From assembly GCF_013342145.1 (NCBI RefSeq), contig NZ_JABUQZ010000001.1, positions 372,001 through 436,000 on the forward strand: DNA of 64,000 nucleotides, in the 5' to 3' direction. The notes under the pieces were generated by a model. It made no database searches. It was not told where the DNA came from and saw only the letters and a program-made list of their open reading frames with translations. The position numbers and the translations under genes are program-made. The stretch comes from Haloterrigena gelatinilytica (GTDB lineage: Archaea > Halobacteriota > Halobacteria > Halobacteriales > Natrialbaceae). This document shows positions 8,875 through 17,165 of the stretch, in pieces (positions within the stretch are counted from its first letter, which is position 1; each line of letters opens with the position of its first letter).

Positions 8875-9345
8875 ATGACTGTGTCCGAACCCACGATCGA
8901 CGCCGTACTGACCCCCGAACTGATCACGCTCGAGGAACCGCCCGAAGAGAAGGCGGCCGCGATCGAGTTCCTGCTCGACCGCGCGGTCGACGCCGGCCGG
9001 GTCACCGACCGCGAGGCGGCCCTCGAGGCGCTGCTCGCCCGCGAGGAGGAGACGACGACCGGCGTCGGTATGGGAATCGGCATCCCGCACGCGAAGACCG
9101 ACGCGGTCGCAGAGCCGACCATCGTCTTCGCGCGCTCCTCGGCCGGCATCGACTTCGACGCGATGGACGGCGAGCCGGCGACGCTGCTGTTCATGCTGCT
9201 CGTCCCCGCCGAGGGCGGCGAGGACCACCTCGAGCTCCTGAGTTCGCTCTCGCGGGCCCTGATGCACGACGACGTCCGCGAGCGCCTCCACGAGGCCGAC
9301 TCGAAGGCGGCGATCGAGGAGACGATCACGGAGGCGGTCGCGTGA
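8875..9345 (+). CDS. ptfA: fructose PTS EIIA component
   Basis: Cytoplasmic phosphocarrier that takes the phosphate from HPr on a histidine and gives it to EIIB. The 156 residues match a single fructose/mannitol EIIA domain. The phosphorylated residue is His72 in GVGMGIGIPHAKTDAV. Starts 45 bp after ptfC and overlaps ptsH by 4 nt (ATG inside GTGATGG), so it belongs to the same operon. It is a stand-alone domain, whereas bacterial FruA or FruB proteins are often fusions. Confidence 0.94.
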   Translation: MTVSEPTIDAVLTPELITLEEPPEEKAAAIEFLLDRAVDAGRVTDREAALEALLAREEETTTGVGMGIGIPHAKTDAVAEPTIVFARSSAGIDFDAMDGEPATLLFMLLVPAEGGEDHLELLSSLSRALMHDDVRERLHEADSKAAIEETITEAVA

Positions 9346-9638
9346 TGGAGCGCACCGTCACCGTGGTCCCCGAGGACGGGCTCCACGCGCGGCCGGCCGC
9401 GAAGTTCGTCGAGACGGCGACCGAGTTCGACGCCGACGTGCGGGTCGCCCCGGCCGACGGGGACGACCCGGTCGACGCGGCGAGCATGCTCGCCGTGACC
9501 AGCCTCGGCGTCGCCAGCGGCGAGGACGTCCGGCTGATCGCCGAGGGCGACGACGCCGAGGCGGCCCTCGACGACCTCGAGGAACTGCTCGCGACGCCCG
9601 AGACCGAGTCCGCGGCCGAATCGAGTTCGGGGACCTGA
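9342..9638 (+). CDS. ptsH: phosphocarrier protein HPr
   Basis: Shuttles phosphate from enzyme I to EIIA. 98 residues. The active-site His14 lies in EDGLHARPAAKFVE, the PTS HPr signature. The second conserved region, DAASMLAVTSLGVASGEDV, contains the serine position that Gram-positive HPr kinase modifies; whether such a kinase exists here is not known. It overlaps ptfA by 4 nt and ends 4 nt before ptsI. The last 10 or so residues are an acidic extension. Confidence 0.95.
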   Translation: MMERTVTVVPEDGLHARPAAKFVETATEFDADVRVAPADGDDPVDAASMLAVTSLGVASGEDVRLIAEGDDAEAALDDLEELLATPETESAAESSSGT

Positions 9639-9642
9639 ACCG

Positions 9643-11364
9643 ATGGCCGCCAACGAGTCCGCACCGCGATCGCACGCGGGAACCGGCGTCACGCCGCTGT
9701 CCGGCGTCGGCAGCGCCGTCTGGTACGATCCGAACGCCGATCTCGAACTCGGCGAGCCGCCGGCGGCCGAAGCGGTCGACCCGGACGCCGAACGCGAGCG
9801 GTTCGAGGACGCCCGCGACCGCGCCCGAGCGGAACTCGAGCGCGAGCGCGAACGGACCGCCGAGCGCGTCGGCGAGGACGAGGCCGCGGTGTTCGACGCC
9901 CACAAGCAGTTCGTCGACGATCCGCAGATCATCGACGGCGTCGAGGCGGCCGTCGACGACGGCCTGCCCGCCGAGCACGCGGTCGACGCCGCCTTCGAGG
10001 ACCCCATCGCGCAGTTCGAGGGGATGGACGGCCGGATGGCCGAGCGCGCCGACGACCTCCGCGACGTGCGGGACCGACTGCTGCGGCTGCTGACCGACGC
10101 GGATCGCGTCGACCTCGCCTCGCTGTCGACCGGTTCGATCCTGCTGGCCGAGCGACTGACGCCGAGCGACACCGCCCAGCTCGATCCCGAGCGCGTCGCC
10201 GGCTTCGCGACGATCGAGGGCGGCCGGACCTCCCACGCCGCGATCTTCGCCCGCTCGCTGGGGATCCCCGCCGTCGTCGGCGTCGGCGACGACCTCGAGT
10301 CGATCGACGACGGCACCGACGTGCTGGTCGACGGCGAGGACGGGACGGTGATCGCCGATCCGACGCCCGACCAGCGCGAGCGCGCGGCCGGCGGTCGCGA
10401 CGTCGAGATTCGCGAGGAGCCGGTCGCGACGGCCGACGGGCGCGCCGTCGAGGTCGCGGCCAACGTCGGTACTCTCGCGGAACTCGAGGGCGCCGTCGCG
10501 CAGGGCGCGGACGGGATCGGCCTCTTCCGGACCGAGTTCCTCTTTCTCGACCGCGAGGCGCCGCCGGACGAGGACGAGCAGTTCGAGGTCTACCGCGAGG
10601 CGCTGGCGGCGTTTCCCGAGGGGCGGGTCGTCGTGCGGACGCTGGACGTCGGCGGCGACAAGCCGATCCCCTACCTCGAGACGCCCGACGCGGACAACCC
10701 GTTCCTCGGCCAGCGGGGGATCCGCCGCTCGCTCGGTCCCGACGCCGACCTCTTCGAGACCCAGCTCCGGGCGCTGTTGCGAGCGGCCGCCGCCGAATCG
10801 GGGACGCTCTCGGTGATGTTCCCGATGGTGGCGACCGTGCCGGAGCTCGAGGCGGCCCTCGAGACGGTCGCGGACGTCGCGGCCGACCTCGAGTCCGAGG
10901 GGATCGAACACGAGCGGCCGGAGCTGGGCGCGATGATCGAGACGCCCGGCGCCGCCTTCATCGCCGAGGAGCTGGCCGAGCGCGTCGATTTCCTCAGCAT
11001 CGGCACGAACGACCTCACCCAGTACGTGATGGCCGCCGCCCGGGAGAACGAGCGCGTCGCCGACCTCCGAGATCCCTGCGAGCCGGCCGTCCTCCGGGCG
11101 ATCGAACGCACCGTCGCGGCCGCCGACGCCGGCGACGCCTGGGTCGGGATGTGCGGCGAGATGGCCGGCGATTCCGACCTGGCGCCGCTGCTCGTCGGGC
11201 TCGGGCTCGACGAACTCAGCATGAGCGCCGTCACGATCCCCGAGGTGAAGGCCGCGATCGCCGACCTCGAGACCGACGCGGCCGAAGCGCTCGCGAACCG
11301 AGCGACCGATGCGGCTACCAGAACGACCGTGTACGAGCACGTCAATACCACCACAGACCAATGA
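9643..11364 (+). CDS. ptsI: PEP-protein phosphotransferase, PTS enzyme I
   Basis: Starts the PTS cascade by autophosphorylating from phosphoenolpyruvate and passing the phosphate to HPr. 573 residues, normal length. N-terminal HPr-binding domain, then the phospho-histidine site at about His198 in GGRTSHAAIFARSLG. The TIM-barrel PEP-binding domain carries GIGLFRTEFLF, VRTLDVGGDKP, FLSIGTNDLTQY and the acid/base cysteine in WVGMCGEMAGD. An N-terminal extension of about 20 residues precedes LSGVGSAVWY. The stop overlaps the ptfB start (ATGA). Confidence 0.96.
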   Translation: MAANESAPRSHAGTGVTPLSGVGSAVWYDPNADLELGEPPAAEAVDPDAERERFEDARDRARAELERERERTAERVGEDEAAVFDAHKQFVDDPQIIDGVEAAVDDGLPAEHAVDAAFEDPIAQFEGMDGRMAERADDLRDVRDRLLRLLTDADRVDLASLSTGSILLAERLTPSDTAQLDPERVAGFATIEGGRTSHAAIFARSLGIPAVVGVGDDLESIDDGTDVLVDGEDGTVIADPTPDQRERAAGGRDVEIREEPVATADGRAVEVAANVGTLAELEGAVAQGADGIGLFRTEFLFLDREAPPDEDEQFEVYREALAAFPEGRVVVRTLDVGGDKPIPYLETPDADNPFLGQRGIRRSLGPDADLFETQLRALLRAAAAESGTLSVMFPMVATVPELEAALETVADVAADLESEGIEHERPELGAMIETPGAAFIAEELAERVDFLSIGTNDLTQYVMAAARENERVADLRDPCEPAVLRAIERTVAAADAGDAWVGMCGEMAGDSDLAPLLVGLGLDELSMSAVTIPEVKAAIADLETDAAEALANRATDAATRTTVYEHVNTTTDQ

Positions 11365-11804
11365 AATTCGTCGCAGTAACGTCCTGTCCGACGGGTATCG
11401 CACACAGCCAGATGGCGGCCGAAAACCTAGAGCAGACCGCGACCGATCTCGGCCACGAGATCGACGTCGAGGTCCAGGGCGCCATGGGTCAGGAGAACGA
11501 ACTCTCGAGCGACGCGATCGCCGAGGCGGACGCGGTGATCATCGCCGCGGACACGTCGGTGAATCAGGATCGCTTCGAGGGGAAACCGGTCGTCACGGCG
11601 CCGGTGAAAGACGCCGTCAACGACGTCGAGGACCTCCTCGAGCGAGCAATCGCGGCGGCCGACGGCGAGGGGGCAAACGCCGAATCGACGCAGCCGGCGG
11701 ACGCGGCCGGTTCAGGCACCGAGACGGCCGATTCGGGCGCGCCGCGCCGGGGCGGCGACCCCTCGAAGGGACTGTTCGCCAGACTCAAGCGACTCCTCTC
11801 CTGA
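11361..11804 (+). CDS. ptfB: fructose PTS EIIB component with a C-terminal extension
   Basis: Accepts phosphate from EIIA on a cysteine and phosphorylates fructose bound to EIIC. The active site is Cys9 in VAVTSCPTGIAHSQMAAE, the fructose-specific EIIB signature. The EIIB fold ends near residue 100. About 45 more residues follow: an Ala/Gly/Ser/Glu linker and then a basic amphipathic end, GLFARLKRLLS, which could touch the membrane or EIIC (inference). ATG 11361 overlaps the ptsI stop; longer upstream forms of this frame run through ptsI and are not real. Last gene of the PTS set; no fba aldolase gene follows here. Confidence 0.93.
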   Translation: MKFVAVTSCPTGIAHSQMAAENLEQTATDLGHEIDVEVQGAMGQENELSSDAIAEADAVIIAADTSVNQDRFEGKPVVTAPVKDAVNDVEDLLERAIAAADGEGANAESTQPADAAGSGTETADSGAPRRGGDPSKGLFARLKRLLS

Positions 11805-11900
11805 GCGGGGCGACGCTGGCCGGCGTTCGCCTCGGCGGTTCGCCGCAGTGACACTTCTGCAACACCGACACCTATCACAGTCGCCGTGATACCCCCGGCC

Positions 11901-12986
11901 ATGCCTCGAGACGACACCCTCGCCGGCATCGAATCGCACGTCGCCGACACCGACCGCCTCGAGACCCACTACCTCGAGGCCGGCGCCCCGGACGGGGCCG
12001 CCGAGGCCGACGGAACCGTCGTTTTCATCCACGGGAACGTCTCATCGTCGCGCTTTTTCGAAGACGTGATGCGCGAACTGCCGGCCGGCTATCGCGCCAT
12101 CGCGCCGGATCTACGGGGGTACGGCGACTCCGAGACGAAGCCGATCGATGCAACTGACGGCCTCCGGGACTTCGAGGCGGACCTCCGCGCGCTGTTTTCC
12201 GAACTGGACCTCGAGGAGCCCGTGACGCTGGTCGGCTGGTCGAACGGCGGGGGCGTTGCGATGCGGTACGCGATCGACAATCCCGAGGCGGTCGATTCGC
12301 TCGTCCTGGTCAACCCGCTCTCGCCGTACGGCTTCGGCGGGACGAAAGACGAGGAGGGAACGCCGTGTTTCGACGACTACGCCGGGTCAGGCGGCGGTCT
12401 GGGCAACGAGGGGTTCGTCGCGGGACTCGCCGAACGGGACCGCGGCGAGGAGGGGCAATCCTCGCCGCGGAAGGTCCTGCGGACGTTCTACGTCGATCCG
12501 AGCTACGTGTTCGACGAGGAGCGCGAGGAGTCGTACCTGACGGGGATGCTCGACACCGCGACCGGCGACGAGCACTATCCCGGCGACGCGGTCGAGAGCG
12601 AGAACTGGCCGGGCGTCGCGCCCGGGGAACGCGGCGTGAACAACGCCATCTCGCCGAAGTACTGCGACCTCGCGGCGATTACCGATATCGACCCGGGCGA
12701 GAAACCGCCCGTCCTGTGGATCCGCGGCGACTCGGACCAGATCGTCTCCAACGAGTCCGTCTTCGACGTGGGCACGCTCGGCCGGATGGGACAGGTCCCC
12801 GACTGGCCCGGCGAGGACGTCTTCCCGCCCCAGCCGATGGTCGACCAGACCCGGGCCGTCCTCGAGGACTACGCCGACGCGGGCGGCGAGTTCGAGGAGG
12901 TCGTCTTCGGGAACACCGGCCACGCGCCCCACATCGAGGTTCCCGGCGACTTCCGCGACGAACTCGAGGGCGTGCTGGACGGCTAA
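11901..12986 (+). CDS. alpha/beta hydrolase
   Basis: 361 residues with an alpha/beta-hydrolase fold. The oxyanion-hole motif is VFIHGNVSSSRFF, the nucleophile elbow is GWSNGGGVAMRYA (Ser), and the catalytic His is probably in NTGHAPHIEVP near the C-terminus. The acid residue is likely in the RGDSDQIV stretch. The insert between the core parts (about residues 130-240) is large, as in epoxide hydrolase, haloalkane dehalogenase or lactonase-like members. The substrate is unknown. I use ATG 11901; a GTG at 11886 would add five residues. It has no obvious operon partner. Confidence 0.85.
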   Translation: MPRDDTLAGIESHVADTDRLETHYLEAGAPDGAAEADGTVVFIHGNVSSSRFFEDVMRELPAGYRAIAPDLRGYGDSETKPIDATDGLRDFEADLRALFSELDLEEPVTLVGWSNGGGVAMRYAIDNPEAVDSLVLVNPLSPYGFGGTKDEEGTPCFDDYAGSGGGLGNEGFVAGLAERDRGEEGQSSPRKVLRTFYVDPSYVFDEEREESYLTGMLDTATGDEHYPGDAVESENWPGVAPGERGVNNAISPKYCDLAAITDIDPGEKPPVLWIRGDSDQIVSNESVFDVGTLGRMGQVPDWPGEDVFPPQPMVDQTRAVLEDYADAGGEFEEVVFGNTGHAPHIEVPGDFRDELEGVLDG

Positions 12987-12992
12987 CGGCGG

Positions 12993-13859
12993 TCAATCGA
13001 GCGGGTTCGTTCGGGCTTTTGCTCCGTCGGCCTCCGCTCCGTCCGCCCCCGCCTCCGCCTCGTCCGCCTCCGCCTCGTCGCGTTCGCTGCGCATCGTCCG
13101 GAGCGTCGAGAGGCCCCGTTTTCGGGTGACGCCCTTCGAGAGGCGGACGCCGTCGAAGGTTCCCTCCCAGGACTCCTCGCTCACGCCGAGGTGGTCCATG
13201 TAGTACGCGAAGGCGCCGAGCCACGCCAGCACGGCCGTGAGGACGAGAAACGAGAGCACCGAGACGATCCTCGAGGTGCCGGCGGCACCGACCGCGATCC
13301 CGGCGGTGACGTAGACGAGCGAGGCGATCACCATGAGGACGGTGATCGTCGCGAACATGTCGTTGACGGCCGTCACCCGCGCGTTGTACTCGATCCAGCG
13401 GCCGTAGCTGCGCAGCAGGCGCTCCTCGAACTGCGCCGTCCCGGCTCGCGTCTCGGGGTCGGCTCGAGCCGACGCGAGCGCGACCTCGACGGCGTCGGTG
13501 TCGACGCCGCCCCGGAGGTTCGACGCGGTGTAGGTCACTCCGGCGAGTCCCGTCGAGACCAGCAGGAGTACCCCGCCGGCGATCGTAAAGAGGTTCGCGA
13601 AGGCCATGATGTGGATATCGGTCTGGAAAACGATCGAGCCGCCGGTGACGACCAGCCCGATCAGCAGGAGGTTCGCCTTCAGGATCTCGATGGCCTTGGC
13701 GTCGATCTCCTGGAGGCGCTCGACCTGGTAGTCGAACGTCCGCTGGAGTTCCTCGCGGGCGACGGCGACCGTCTCCGCGTCGAGGTCGTTCGTTCCGTCG
13801 GTCGCGGTGCCGATCGCCTCGTCACCGGCCGATTCGTCCGTTCGCTCCCGACCGCTCAT
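12993..13859 (-). CDS. four-helix membrane protein, PycTM-like in outline
   Basis: 288 residues, no family assigned with certainty. The N-terminal 45 residues are polar, then an amphipathic stretch (DYQVERLQEIDAKAIEILK) leads into the first membrane helix. Two helices (about residues 62-82 and 90-112) are followed by a soluble segment and two more (about 168-190 and 198-220). The C-terminus is a basic-then-acidic tail rich in EAEAD. The D-x-KA-x4-L-x2-N start of helix 1 resembles Pycsar-effector-type membrane domains (DUF5706/PycTM), but there is no cyclase gene nearby. It ends 6 bp from the hydrolase gene on the other strand (convergent). Confidence 0.75.
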   Translation of the reverse strand: MSGRERTDESAGDEAIGTATDGTNDLDAETVAVAREELQRTFDYQVERLQEIDAKAIEILKANLLLIGLVVTGGSIVFQTDIHIMAFANLFTIAGGVLLLVSTGLAGVTYTASNLRGGVDTDAVEVALASARADPETRAGTAQFEERLLRSYGRWIEYNARVTAVNDMFATITVLMVIASLVYVTAGIAVGAAGTSRIVSVLSFLVLTAVLAWLGAFAYYMDHLGVSEESWEGTFDGVRLSKGVTRKRGLSTLRTMRSERDEAEADEAEAGADGAEADGAKARTNPLD

Positions 13860-13981
13860 GGATCAGGACAGCCGCCGGGGCCCTAAATAGTCACGCGTTC
13901 GACGCGCTCGCGTCACTGGCAGACCGACGGATCCGCTCGCGTCGCGTCAGTGCGCCCGGACGACATCGCTCGCGATCCGAG

Positions 13982-14770
13982 TCAGTGCGTCTCGAGCGCG
14001 TCCCGATCGGCGTCGGCGAGTTCGACCAGCGCGTCGGCCTCGAGGGCGTGACACTCGCCGGGAACGACGAGCAGGTGCAGCGGATCGCCGAACTCCCGCT
14101 CGGCGAGTTCCGACACGGTTCCGGCCGCGACGAGCGGATCAGGGCTGCCGGCGCGAGCGACGACGACGCCGACGAGGTCGGGATACGCTTCGGCGAGCAG
14201 GTCGGCGCCGACGTCGGCGGTCATGTACTCGTCCTCGTCGGTGAGTTCGTGATCGACTTTTATATCGAGGTAGACGACCGTGTGGAGGCCGTCCTCCCGG
14301 TTCGCGTCGATCGTGTCCGTCACGCTCGCCGGCAGGCCGTCGGCGCCGTGGGCGTAGGGGAAGGGGAGGGTGGTCGCCTTCCCGAAGCGGTAGTTCTGGA
14401 GCCCGGTCAGGGAACTGGCGGCCGTCTGGGCCGTGACGCCGTGGATCACCCGCGTCTCGATCCCGCGGTCGTGGGCCCGCAGGCGGAGGTCGACGTGGGT
14501 CGTCGAGATCATCGTGTCGCCGGCGGTCAGAAAGGCCACGTCCTCGCTCTCGGCGGCCTCGAGGATGTCGTCGGGGTGCTGTTCGACGCCCGCGCGGTCG
14601 CGGACCTCGACGTCGACGTCGTGGGCGGACTCGAGGTCCGCGGCGGTCGCGCCGAGCAGCTTGCTGGTGTAGAACTCGGCGTAGGCGCGGTCGGCGTTCC
14701 GGAGGGCGTCCCGGCCCTCGACGGTGATCGACTGCTCGTCGTAGAGTCCGAGACCGATGAAGGTGAGCAT
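13982..14770 (-). CDS. dph5: diphthine synthase
   Basis: Methylates the modified histidine of elongation factor aEF2 with SAM, the second step of diphthamide synthesis. 262 residues of the tetrapyrrole-methylase fold: MLTFIGLGLYDEQSIT at the start, then DVAFLTAGDTMISTTHVDL, and VIHGVTAQTAASSLTGLQNY with the family-specific FGKATTLPFPY that follows. Typical length for the archaeal enzyme (dphB/DPH5). A polar C-terminus replaces nothing essential. Stands alone; the upstream neighbour is a small membrane protein on the same strand. Confidence 0.94.
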   Translation of the reverse strand: MLTFIGLGLYDEQSITVEGRDALRNADRAYAEFYTSKLLGATAADLESAHDVDVEVRDRAGVEQHPDDILEAAESEDVAFLTAGDTMISTTHVDLRLRAHDRGIETRVIHGVTAQTAASSLTGLQNYRFGKATTLPFPYAHGADGLPASVTDTIDANREDGLHTVVYLDIKVDHELTDEDEYMTADVGADLLAEAYPDLVGVVVARAGSPDPLVAAGTVSELAEREFGDPLHLLVVPGECHALEADALVELADADRDALETH

Positions 14771-14844
14771 GGACGCTCGTAGTATCAGCGTCCGGAATAC
14801 GCTTTCGAGATTTCGAGACGGCGGTCACCGATCGCGCCGCCGTC

Positions 14845-15048
14845 TCAGCGGAGCCGTCGGTACGCCCGCAGGAGCAGCGACGCGGCCGTTCCGATACCGG
14901 GGATCCGCGAGGAGAGCGCGGCCGCGACGAGGAGCACCAGACCGCTTCCGCGGTGTCCCTTCGAGAACTCCCGTATCGCGTCTATCAGGGTCGTCACGAC
15001 GCTGACCTTCCTCATCAGTCCCGATCGATCGTCCGTTGTCGACGACAT
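14845..15048 (-). CDS. small membrane protein, unknown
   Basis: 67 residues. A polar N-terminus with possible basic face (MRKVSVVTTLIDAIREFSKGHRG) is followed by one hydrophobic segment (about residues 36-60) and a basic end (RAYRRLR). I do not recognise a named family, though short proteins of this type are common in haloarchaea. It lies 74 bp upstream of dph5 on the same strand and could share its promoter. Support is codon use and a clean short frame; the overlapping minus-strand frame at 14825-15106 looks like a shadow. Confidence 0.55.
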   Translation of the reverse strand: MSSTTDDRSGLMRKVSVVTTLIDAIREFSKGHRGSGLVLLVAAALSSRIPGIGTAASLLLRAYRRLR

Positions 15049-15133
15049 CTGTATCGGACTGAGCGACGACCGCGACGGGGAAAAGACGGCGGGTTGCGCT
15101 TGCCACGCGGGGGCCGTCCGCGGCGAACGAGTC

Positions 15134-15598
15134 TCAGAACCCGATGTGGGACGTCGAGGCGGGCCCGTCGTCGCCGTCGCCCTCGTTATCGTCGATCCCG
15201 CCCTCGCCGACGAACGTCAGTTCGTCGTCGGTGAGCACGATTCGGCCGTCGTTTCGGACCGAGACGTCGACCGACGGGAGCGTCGTGTCGGCGGCCTCGC
15301 CGTTGTCGCAGTAGCCCGAACAGGAATCGAACATCGAGCCGTGTTTCGGACAGATGATCCGGCCCTCGCGCATCGGGACGCCCCGGCCCGTATCGAAGCG
15401 CTGGGCTTCGTGCGTACAGCGGTTGATCCACGCCTCGACGCCGCCGTCGGTCGACGCCGGACCGCCGGTCGAGCCGCTCTCGTCATCGTCATCGCAGGGA
15501 ACGAGAATCACTTCGTCCAGTTCGCCGTACCGGTCCCGCACCGTGAACAGCCACGATCCCTCCTCGCGGACCGTCTCCGCGGTCGTCAGCGCTCGCAT
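15134..15598 (-). CDS. Rieske [2Fe-2S] domain protein
   Basis: 154-residue soluble protein with one Rieske domain. The ligands are Cys61 and His63 (CTH) and Cys83 and His86 (CPKH), with the second motif read as RIICPKHGSMFD. The spacing fits nitrite-reductase-small-subunit or ferredoxin-type Rieske proteins that feed electrons to oxygenases. No oxygenase is adjacent, so the partner is unknown. The insert at residues 36-54 is acidic and low complexity, and the C-terminal 25 residues are acidic. ATG 15598 is preferred over an upstream in-frame start that adds 12 hydrophobic residues. Confidence 0.88.
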   Translation of the reverse strand: MRALTTAETVREEGSWLFTVRDRYGELDEVILVPCDDDDESGSTGGPASTDGGVEAWINRCTHEAQRFDTGRGVPMREGRIICPKHGSMFDSCSGYCDNGEAADTTLPSVDVSVRNDGRIVLTDDELTFVGEGGIDDNEGDGDDGPASTSHIGF

Positions 15599-15723
15599 AC
15601 TGACCAGTACCGGCGGCGGCCTGAAAACTGTCACTCCGGCGTCCGCGGCTCGAGTCTCGATCTCGGCGTCCGACGGCGCGGCGAAACGTCACCGTTACGG
15701 CGGTTCGACGGCTTCGTCCGGGT

Positions 15724-16755
15724 ATGGAAGTGCCGTGCGTCCGCGCGCCGCGCGAGGAGGGGGAAGCCACGCGTCAGCGACTCGCGGACGCGGACCTGAT
15801 CGACGACGAGTACGAACTGACCGTCGACGACGGCAGCCTCTACATCCCGGTCACCGACCCCGACGCGGTTCCCGCGGAGTTCGAGCTCGTCTCCCGGACG
15901 CTCGAGGAACGGGAAACCCAGACCACCCCGACCGATCTGCTGGGGTTCGAACCCACCTACGAGCGGCTCGGCGAGGCGGCGTTGCTCGACGAGGACGATC
16001 CCGAGCGCGCTCGCGCGATCGCCGATGCGATCTGCGAGTCGGATCTGCCCCTCGAGACGGTCCTCAACAAGGCCTCGAAAGTGAAGGGGGAGACCCGCGT
16101 CCGCGACTGGGAACTGCTCGCGGGCGCGAACACGGAGGTCGTCCACCGCGAGTACGGCTGCGAGTTCCTGCTGGATCTCGCCGAGGTGTACTTCTCGCCG
16201 CGGCTGGCGACCGAGCGCAATCGAGTGGCAGAGCAGGTAACCGAGGGCGAGCATGCGTTCGACATGTTCGCCGGCGTCGGGCCGTTCGTGATCCCGTTCG
16301 CGAAGCGCGGCGCCGACTGCGTCGGCGTCGACGTCAACCCCGACGCGATCGACTACCTGCGCGAGAACGCGCGCCGCAACGGCGTCGAAGACCGGGTGAC
16401 GGCGATCTGTGATGACGTCCGCAACCTCGTTGCGGGCTCGTCGCGCGAACGGTGTGAGTGCGACGGCGTTCGCGAAGTGGCGCCCGAGTACGAGGGCTGG
16501 GCCGACCGCGTCGTGATGAACCTCCCCCACAGCGCCGACGAGTTCCTCGAGGCCGCCGTCACCGTCGCGGGCGACGACTGCGTGCTCCACTACTACGACA
16601 TCCAGCACGAGGACGACCCGTTCGGTCCGGGCGAGCGGGCGATCCGCGAGGCCGCCGAACCGGAATACGACGTTTCGGTGGAGACGGAACGGGTCGTTCG
16701 CTCCTACGCGCCCCACGAACTGAACGTCTGTCTGGACGTCCGACTCGAGCGCTGA
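15724..16755 (+). CDS. trm5: tRNA (guanine(37)-N1)-methyltransferase, Trm5 type
   Basis: Methylates G37 next to the anticodon with SAM, which prevents frameshifting. 343 residues: an N-terminal D1-like region, a middle domain (about 100-165, VLNKASKVKGETRVRDWELL), and a class I Rossmann methyltransferase domain starting DMFAGVGPFVIPFAKRG. The family motif NLPHSADEFL near residue 262 corresponds to the NLP catalytic region. The related wyosine enzyme Taw2 has a similar core, so Trm5b versus Taw2 cannot be fully separated by eye, but the start and motif order favour Trm5. It lies just upstream of tRNA-Thr. Confidence 0.87.
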   Translation: MEVPCVRAPREEGEATRQRLADADLIDDEYELTVDDGSLYIPVTDPDAVPAEFELVSRTLEERETQTTPTDLLGFEPTYERLGEAALLDEDDPERARAIADAICESDLPLETVLNKASKVKGETRVRDWELLAGANTEVVHREYGCEFLLDLAEVYFSPRLATERNRVAEQVTEGEHAFDMFAGVGPFVIPFAKRGADCVGVDVNPDAIDYLRENARRNGVEDRVTAICDDVRNLVAGSSRERCECDGVREVAPEYEGWADRVVMNLPHSADEFLEAAVTVAGDDCVLHYYDIQHEDDPFGPGERAIREAAEPEYDVSVETERVVRSYAPHELNVCLDVRLER

Positions 16756-16848
16756 CTCGAGGTGCGGGATCCCATCGCACGGCCGCAACGATTCGCAATC
16801 CTTATGGCTGGTATCGGCCCTACGATTAAACGCGCACCGCGACGGTGT

Positions 16849-16922
16849 GCCGGTGTAGCTCAGACTGGCAGAGCGAATCCTTCGTAAGGATTAGGTCGAG
16901 GGTTCAAATCCCTCCACCGGCT
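16849..16922 (+). tRNA. tRNA-Thr(CGT)
   Basis: 74-nt cloverleaf. Acceptor arms GCCGGTG (16849-16855) and CACCGGC (16915-16921) pair fully, with discriminator T at 16922. The anticodon stem AATCC/GGATT encloses the loop TTCGTAA, so the anticodon is CGT, reading ACG (threonine). The T-arm holds GGTTCAAATC. No intron and no encoded CCA. A TATA-like ATTAAAC lies about 20 nt upstream (16825-16831). The 3' end is partly repeated at 17000-17023. Confidence 0.95.
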
Positions 16923-16955
16923 CTTTCTGTTCGAACGATAGTGGGAACGAAAGAG
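16921..16955 (+). terminator. hairpin directly after tRNA-Thr
   Basis: Arms CTCTTTC+GTTC (16921-16932 with one bulged T) and GAACGAAAGAG (16945-16955) form an 11-bp stem that starts at the last bases of the tRNA. It could serve 3' processing or termination, or be part of an integration scar. Function is inferred only from structure and position. Confidence 0.4.
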
Positions 16956-16999
16956 CGACTGGTGGGATTCGAATCAGGGAGGAGCTTCGCTCCGACCGT

Positions 17000-17023
17000 G
17001 GTTCACAATCCCCTCCACCGGCT
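17000..17023 (+). repeat. partial copy of the tRNA-Thr 3' end
   Basis: The stretch 17000-17023 repeats the tRNA segment 16901-16922 with two extra C bases; CCCTCCACCGGCT is identical in both. It lies 77 bp after the tRNA. A tRNA 3'-end copy is what a tyrosine-recombinase att site leaves after an element integrates. Just before it, 16961-16975 resembles a T-arm in the opposite direction (GGTGGGATTCGAATC), and 16981-16993 is a small hairpin (GGAGC-TTC-GCTCC). No integrase gene is in the window. Confidence 0.6.
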
Positions 17024-17165
17024 TTCTTCCGTCGGTTCGAAGCGAATTCCGGTAACCGCTGCATTTGAAGCCTTTTCGGTGAACCGCTTCGCGATACCAG
17101 TTGCACAGTGACAACTGAACACGGACTGGCGCTGAAGAGAGGACGGTGGTCAGGACGGGGAGTCC

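Noticed and set aside
12993-13859. Complete Pycsar defence operon
   Set aside because: Only a weak membrane-domain likeness; no cyclase gene or other defence gene nearby.
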